This document shows positions 60,615-64,000 of a stretch of 64,000 nt of DNA, piece after piece; position 1 is the stretch's first letter, and each line of letters starts with the position of its first letter. Below the pieces are notes generated by a model that had not been told where the DNA came from, did no database searches, and worked only from the letters and a program-made list of their open reading frames with translations. Made by a program: the position numbers and the translations under genes. Origin of the DNA: Sphingomonas endolithica (GTDB lineage Bacteria; Pseudomonadota; Alphaproteobacteria; Sphingomonadales; Sphingomonadaceae); assembly GCF_025231525.1 (NCBI RefSeq), contig NZ_CP103057.1, forward strand, positions 2,862,501 to 2,926,500, written 5' to 3'.

Positions 60615-61856
60615 CTACCGTCGCTCGCGCCCGAAATTGAGCCCTTTGGTCAGGTTATAATCGAGCACGGTGATGACGAAATAGGCCCCCGCCTGTTTCA
60701 CCCGCCGCCACGGCGAGGTCCGCGCCTTGTACACCTCGGGGGTGATCAACTCCGATTCGGCGATCTCGCCATCGACATAGGCGCGGGCGTGCGCCGCAAA
60801 GGCATGGTCGTCGATGCGCAGCATGATCTCCAGGTTCAAGAACATGCTGCGAATGTCGAAATTGGCCGAACCGACATAGACCACGTCGTCGATCACGAAG
60901 AGCTTGGTGTGCAGCTTGGTCAGCAGATATTCGTAGATCGCCACGCGCTTGCGCAACAATCCGGCATAGGTGAAGCGCGACGCCCAGATCGCCGCCTCAT
61001 GGTCGTTCTTCGATGGCAGCACGATCCGCACGCGCCCGCGCTGGCCCAATTTGTCGAGGCGTCGCAGCATGGCCGGGTTGGGCGCGAAATAGCCAGCGAT
61101 CAGGTCGAAGGACTTGGCACGCCGCAGATCTGCCCGCACCGCCTTGGCCCAGGGGCTCAGGTGCCGCGTCGGCCCGCCCATCAACCAGCGCGTCCGCCCC
61201 TCATGCTGGCTCCACCGCGCAAGCAGCCGGCGTAGCGCGCGGATCGGCGCCTTGGGCGTGCGGATCCAATCCGCCAGCGTGTCAAAATAGCCGGTCAATG
61301 CCTGTGCCGACGGTCCCTCGACCAGCAGTCCCAGGTCGCGCCACGCCTGGTCGGCCGGCGTACCGAAATAGGAATCCTGAATGTTGAACCCGCCGATGAT
61401 CGTCTGGGCGTGCGGCTGCTCGCCATCGGCAAGCGCCAGCTTCTGGTGGTTGCGGAGCAGATAGCGGCGCCCCAGCCGTGGCTCGAAGCGGCACACCGAT
61501 CCGCCAGCGTCGATCAACGGGTCGAAGAACCGCTCGTTGGCGGCGGGGCCGCTGCCCATGCCATCGACGATGACCGCCACCTGCACGCCGCGCGCCACGG
61601 CATCGATCATCGCCTGGCGCACCTTCACGCCGGCATCGTCGTCGACATAGATATAATACAGGATACGCAGCGAGTGCCGCGCACCAGCGATCAGCGTGAT
61701 CAGCGCCTCCAGGCGACGCGGCCCGGTATCCAGCATCGTCAGGCGATCGCTATCGACGATGAAGCTCGGCTGCGGGGGCGGTTCGGCCATCGTCGCGCTT
61801 GATGACGGCGGCGACGCCGGGGCGCAAGCCGGTTTTCTTGACTTGTTGGCAGTCAC
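60615..61856 (-). CDS. Phospholipase D family protein (cardiolipin synthase-like)
   Basis: A 413-residue protein with two PLD half-domains. The first HKD motif is [13 protein letters not shown] followed by [10 protein letters not shown]; the second is [23 protein letters not shown]. Two HKD motifs and the length fit cardiolipin synthases of the ClsB/C group, which join phospholipids, although N-terminal membrane helices of ClsA are missing. The GTG start at 61856 has a GGGAAG site; an ATG at 61790 is an alternative. It is divergent from rpoZ. Confidence 0.87.
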   Translation of the reverse strand: MTANKSRKPACAPASPPSSSATMAEPPPQPSFIVDSDRLTMLDTGPRRLEALITLIAGARHSLRILYYIYVDDDAGVKVRQAMIDAVARGVQVAVIVDGMGSGPAANERFFDPLIDAGGSVCRFEPRLGRRYLLRNHQKLALADGEQPHAQTIIGGFNIQDSYFGTPADQAWRDLGLLVEGPSAQALTGYFDTLADWIRTPKAPIRALRRLLARWSQHEGRTRWLMGGPTRHLSPWAKAVRADLRRAKSFDLIAGYFAPNPAMLRRLDKLGQRGRVRIVLPSKNDHEAAIWASRFTYAGLLRKRVAIYEYLLTKLHTKLFVIDDVVYVGSANFDIRSMFLNLEIMLRIDDHAFAAHARAYVDGEIAESELITPEVYKARTSPWRRVKQAGAYFVITVLDYNLTKGLNFGRERR

Positions 61857-61909
61857 GCTCTACTTCCCGAGGCTTCACTTACCGTATCGTTTCACGAAGG
61901 AAGCCGTTC

Positions 61910-62254
61910 ATGGCGCGCGTCACCGTCGAAGATTGCGTCGACAAGATTCCTAACCGCTTCGATCTGGTCCTGCTCGCCGCACAGCGCGCACGCCAGATTT
62001 CCGGCGGCGCCGACCTGACGATCGACCGCGATCGCGACAAGAACCCGGTCGTGGCGCTGCGCGAGATCGCCGAACAGATGGTCAAGCCCGCACATTTGCA
62101 GGAATCGGTGATTTCCGGCCTGCAACGCGTGCAGGTCGAGGACGAGGACGAGGCGGATGCCGTCGGCAACCTTGCCGACTCGGCCGAAGCGCTGCGCCTC
62201 ACCGCCGCCGCCCCCCCGCGGAACCAGAACCTGGGTGCCGATTACGAGGGGTGA
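61910..62254 (+). CDS. rpoZ: DNA-directed RNA polymerase subunit omega
   Basis: A 114-residue omega subunit that aids assembly of beta' into RNA polymerase and forms part of a ppGpp site. It has the canonical opening [29 protein letters not shown] and [13 protein letters not shown]. The acidic C-terminal tail is typical of alphaproteobacteria. ATG 61910 with a GAAGGAAG site. spoT/relA, its common neighbour, is not downstream here; two hairpins follow instead. Confidence 0.96.
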   Translation: MARVTVEDCVDKIPNRFDLVLLAAQRARQISGGADLTIDRDRDKNPVVALREIAEQMVKPAHLQESVISGLQRVQVEDEDEADAVGNLADSAEALRLTAAAPPRNQNLGADYEG

Positions 62255-62260
62255 GGTAAT

Positions 62261-62281
62261 GGATTAGCGGGAGGCTAATCC
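62261..62281 (+). terminator. Hairpin immediately after rpoZ
   Basis: A perfect 8-bp stem GGATTAGC / GCTAATCC with a 5-nt loop, 6 bp after the rpoZ stop. No T tract follows; it may stabilise the 3' end. Confidence 0.35.
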
Positions 62282-62360
62282 GCGTCTCGGCCGAACTCCC
62301 GGCCGGCGGGGCGCAGCTCCGACCGACGACGCGGCTCTGCCGCGGCGCTGCCAATCCGAG

Positions 62361-62390
62361 ATGCCCGCCGAGTAATCGGCGGGCATTTTC
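62361..62390 (+). terminator. Intrinsic terminator of rpoZ
   Basis: A perfect 11-bp stem ATGCCCGCCGA / TCGGCGGGCAT with a GTAA loop, followed by TTTTC. Strong rho-independent terminator. Confidence 0.75.
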
Positions 62391-62458
62391 TTGCGGCATA
62401 TCCCGGCAGTTTATGGCCAGGCGTCCATTGTTGGTGGAAAGCGGCCGTCTGTACGGCG

Positions 62459-62833
62459 CTAATTAGCTATACCTTCGTACTGGGATAAAGAGCGTGCTTC
62501 ATAAAAGATTATTCGGGCCAAAAGGAATGCGAACGACGCTGCCAGTAGGCCTGCGAAGACGTAAGCAAGTGCGTCCGATGAGGGTCGCGCATGTATTGCC
62601 CATACAAACCCAACCGCCAAGAGAGTTGGAGATGTCATCCCGCGAAAATACCGGATATTTGGTCTTTTTTCAGCGACGTAGAGCAGCGCGAGCGGAACAA
62701 GGGCCAGCGCCATGCGACTGTCAGAAAGATCGCAGATACCGATTGCGTCCAAACCAAGGAACCCTGCCCCAACGATGAGCATCAGTATGCCCACCTTTGC
62801 TTGGTTTACCTTCAAGCGCTTCAGTAGGTCCAT
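62459..62833 (-). CDS. Hypothetical membrane protein
   Basis: A 124-residue protein with no recognised family. It has a basic N-terminus (MDLLKRLKVNQAKVG) and four hydrophobic segments at about residues 14-30, 40-54, 68-82 and 87-107, so it is probably an integral inner-membrane protein. Its codon use and base composition are visibly more AT-rich than the rest of the window, as is the ankyrin gene next door, suggesting transfer from another replicon or lineage. Confidence 0.6.
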   Translation of the reverse strand: MDLLKRLKVNQAKVGILMLIVGAGFLGLDAIGICDLSDSRMALALVPLALLYVAEKRPNIRYFRGMTSPTLLAVGFVWAIHARPSSDALAYVFAGLLAASFAFLLARIIFYEARSLSQYEGIAN

Positions 62834-62987
62834 GCCTTTGTCCTACGCCCCGGCCCGCTAACGCGCATGTCATCGCCGTTTTCGACAAACCATGCAATGG
62901 CGGGAAGTGGGCGATACGGTCTGTCGCTCCTGCGTCCTTTTACTGATGGCGAAGGCCGGAAAGTTGGTGGAAAGCCGACGGCACCTT

Positions 62988-63344
62988 TCAGCTGCTAGTT
63001 CTCAAAGCAGCCATGTCAGCACGTCGGCCAAACGCATCAACAATATCCGTTTCGGCTCCGAACGCGATTAGCAGCTCCGCCATCCCTCTGTCTTTGTTTG
63101 ATGCTGCCCAATGGACAGCCGTCTGGCCCATGTCCCCGACCGAATTTGGATCTATCCCCGCGTCCAGAAGCCATGAAACAGCTTCAATATCTTTTGCGAT
63201 AGCTGCGATATGAAGGGCGGTATCGCCGTCCGCGTCTCTGTACGCTAACGGATGAACCGGTGTTCTGGTCCCGTCATCGTTATACCGAGCGAAGTCATAG
63301 CGGTATTCGAGGGCCGCAATCTGCTCTGGTGTGAAATCTTTCAT
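62988..63344 (-). CDS. Ankyrin repeat protein
   Basis: A 118-residue protein with about two and a half ankyrin repeats: DGDTALHIAAIAKDIEAVSWLLDAG, then MGQTAVHWAASNKDRGMAELLIAFGAET, each with the TALHxAA and LLxxGA signatures. The opening KDFTPEQIAALEYRYDF is polar. Ankyrin repeats bind other proteins; the partner is unknown. Composition is AT-rich against the window, like the preceding membrane protein gene. It has no signal peptide, so it is probably cytoplasmic. Confidence 0.8.
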   Translation of the reverse strand: MKDFTPEQIAALEYRYDFARYNDDGTRTPVHPLAYRDADGDTALHIAAIAKDIEAVSWLLDAGIDPNSVGDMGQTAVHWAASNKDRGMAELLIAFGAETDIVDAFGRRADMAALRTSS

Positions 63345-63540
63345 CGCTAAGCGCGCCAGTAAATTCGCTTATTCTTGGCAGCTTAATGGCAGACAAATGA
63401 ACGTCCGCAAATATTTAGCCACAGGAAAGCTGGGAACGGCAACGATTGGGCGCAAGCAGACTTACGTAGCTCACAAGCCCGTCGGTCGGGCGCTGCGCTC
63501 CTTCGGCCGGGGCTTGGCCCTCGACGCGGACTGGCAAGCA

Positions 63541-64000
63541 CTAATCCGCTGGCCGAGCCCGCCCCTTGAACCCCTGCGCCACCACGAACCACTCCACCGA
63601 CCCTTTCCGGCTCGCCGGCGGCTTGGCATGTTTCACGGTAATGAAGTTGCGCTTCATCTCGGCCACCAGTTCCGAATCCGCGCCGCCGGCAAACACCTTG
63701 GCGACGAACGCACCGCCCGGCTCGAGCACGTCGATCGCGAAGGCCAATGCAGTCTCCACTAGCGCCAGCGTGCGCAACGCATCGGTCTGCGGATGCCCCA
63801 CCGTGTTCGCCGCCATGTCCGACAGCACCAGATCCGGCGCACCGCCAAGATCGGCCATCAACTTGTCGGGCGCAGCGTCGTCGAGGAAATCCATCTCCAG
63901 GATCGTCACGCCGTCAATCGGGTCGACCGGCAGCAGGTCGATCCCTGCGACCGCCGCCTTGGGCACCTGCCGACGCACCACCTGGCTCCAGCCGCCCGGC
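63541..64000 (-). CDS. rlmE: 23S rRNA (uridine2552-2'-O)-methyltransferase (5' end beyond window)
   Basis: The C-terminal ~153 residues of an RlmE/FtsJ methyltransferase, which methylates U2552 in the 23S A-loop. Reading on to the window edge keeps the frame open and adds PGGWSQVV, the SAM-binding region. Further motifs: GIDLLPVDPIDGVTILEMDF, DLVLSDMAANTVGHPQTDAL (catalytic Asp region) and LEPGGAFVAKVFAGG with the catalytic Lys, then the C-terminal KHAKPPASRKGSVEWFVVAQGF. The start lies past 64000, so the gene is truncated by the window, not broken. Confidence 0.95.
   Translation of the reverse strand, partial: PGGWSQVVRRQVPKAAVAGIDLLPVDPIDGVTILEMDFLDDAAPDKLMADLGGAPDLVLSDMAANTVGHPQTDALRTLALVETALAFAIDVLEPGGAFVAKVFAGGADSELVAEMKRNFITVKHAKPPASRKGSVEWFVVAQGFKGRARPAD

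Noticed and set aside
63331..63762. A 143-residue plus-strand frame near the right edge
   Set aside because: Overlaps rlmE antisense, which has clear family sequence; no independent support.
1..64000. tRNA, rRNA, CRISPR arrays, prophage or insertion sequences
   Set aside because: No tRNA-like T-arm, direct-repeat array or transposase frame was found by eye; the palindromic repeats lack any transposase.

Overview
This is a high-GC chromosomal window (roughly two thirds G+C by eye) of an alphaproteobacterium, most likely a Sphingomonas or close relative. The call rests on gene content: class I lysyl-tRNA synthetase, COQ9, CrtZ carotenoid hydroxylase, the CBP3-type chaperone/DUF177 pair beside BamE, the Suv3-like helicase/S4/FdxA/CarD block, RibBX-type riboflavin enzyme, DUF1489 and Alph_Pro_TM proteins. 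It is mostly ordinary core genome. I see no rRNA, tRNA, CRISPR array, prophage or intact insertion sequence.

Layout. 0-6.2 kb: COQ9 and a DMT exporter, an old yellow enzyme, a LysR regulator, an aldo/keto reductase and a cytochrome P450. 6.2-11.3 kb: a minus-strand riboflavin cluster (ribD, ribE, an HTH-RibBX fusion, ribH) below a TonB-family gene. 11.5-17.8 kb: SAM methyltransferase, gltX, ETF genes, sucC and divergent crtZ. 18-23.6 kb: prs-thpR and lysK-nhaA-histone-deacetylase-like gene, joined by stop/start overlaps. 23.7-29.8 kb: DUF4087 protein, DinG-type helicase, SixA, CBP3/DUF177, BamE, RcnB. 29.9-38 kb: PbpC with a 1917-residue alpha-2-macroglobulin. 38-44 kb: a tight plus-strand run of NfrB-like glycosyltransferase, secreted/outer-membrane protein, TauE/SafE, Alph_Pro_TM and HerA-like ATPase. 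44-51.1 kb: M23 peptidase, Suv3-like helicase, S4 protein, FdxA, CarD, DUF2807. 51.3-62.4 kb: DUF1489/MgtE, cyclophilin, LysR, a CDC48-type AAA ATPase, RarD, MFS, SAM methyltransferase, PLD-family enzyme, RpoZ. 62.4-63.5 kb looks more AT-rich and holds a small membrane protein and an ankyrin protein. The 5' part of rlmE runs off the right edge.

Intergenic gaps carry three families of imperfect dispersed palindromes: one anchored by CCGTTCGT/ACGAACGG, one with a CCCCGGA(A)CAAGTCC-type arm, one with a CCCCGGCGAAGGCCGGGG-type arm. One member of the third family lies inside the 5' end of pbpC.

Most interesting points: the HTH-RibBX fusion, whose cyclohydrolase-like half has lost its three zinc cysteines and which has an 18-bp palindrome just before its start; the CDC48-like ATPase, with an unassigned terminator hairpin upstream; the A2M, which has a thioester motif but no lipobox; and the repeat families.
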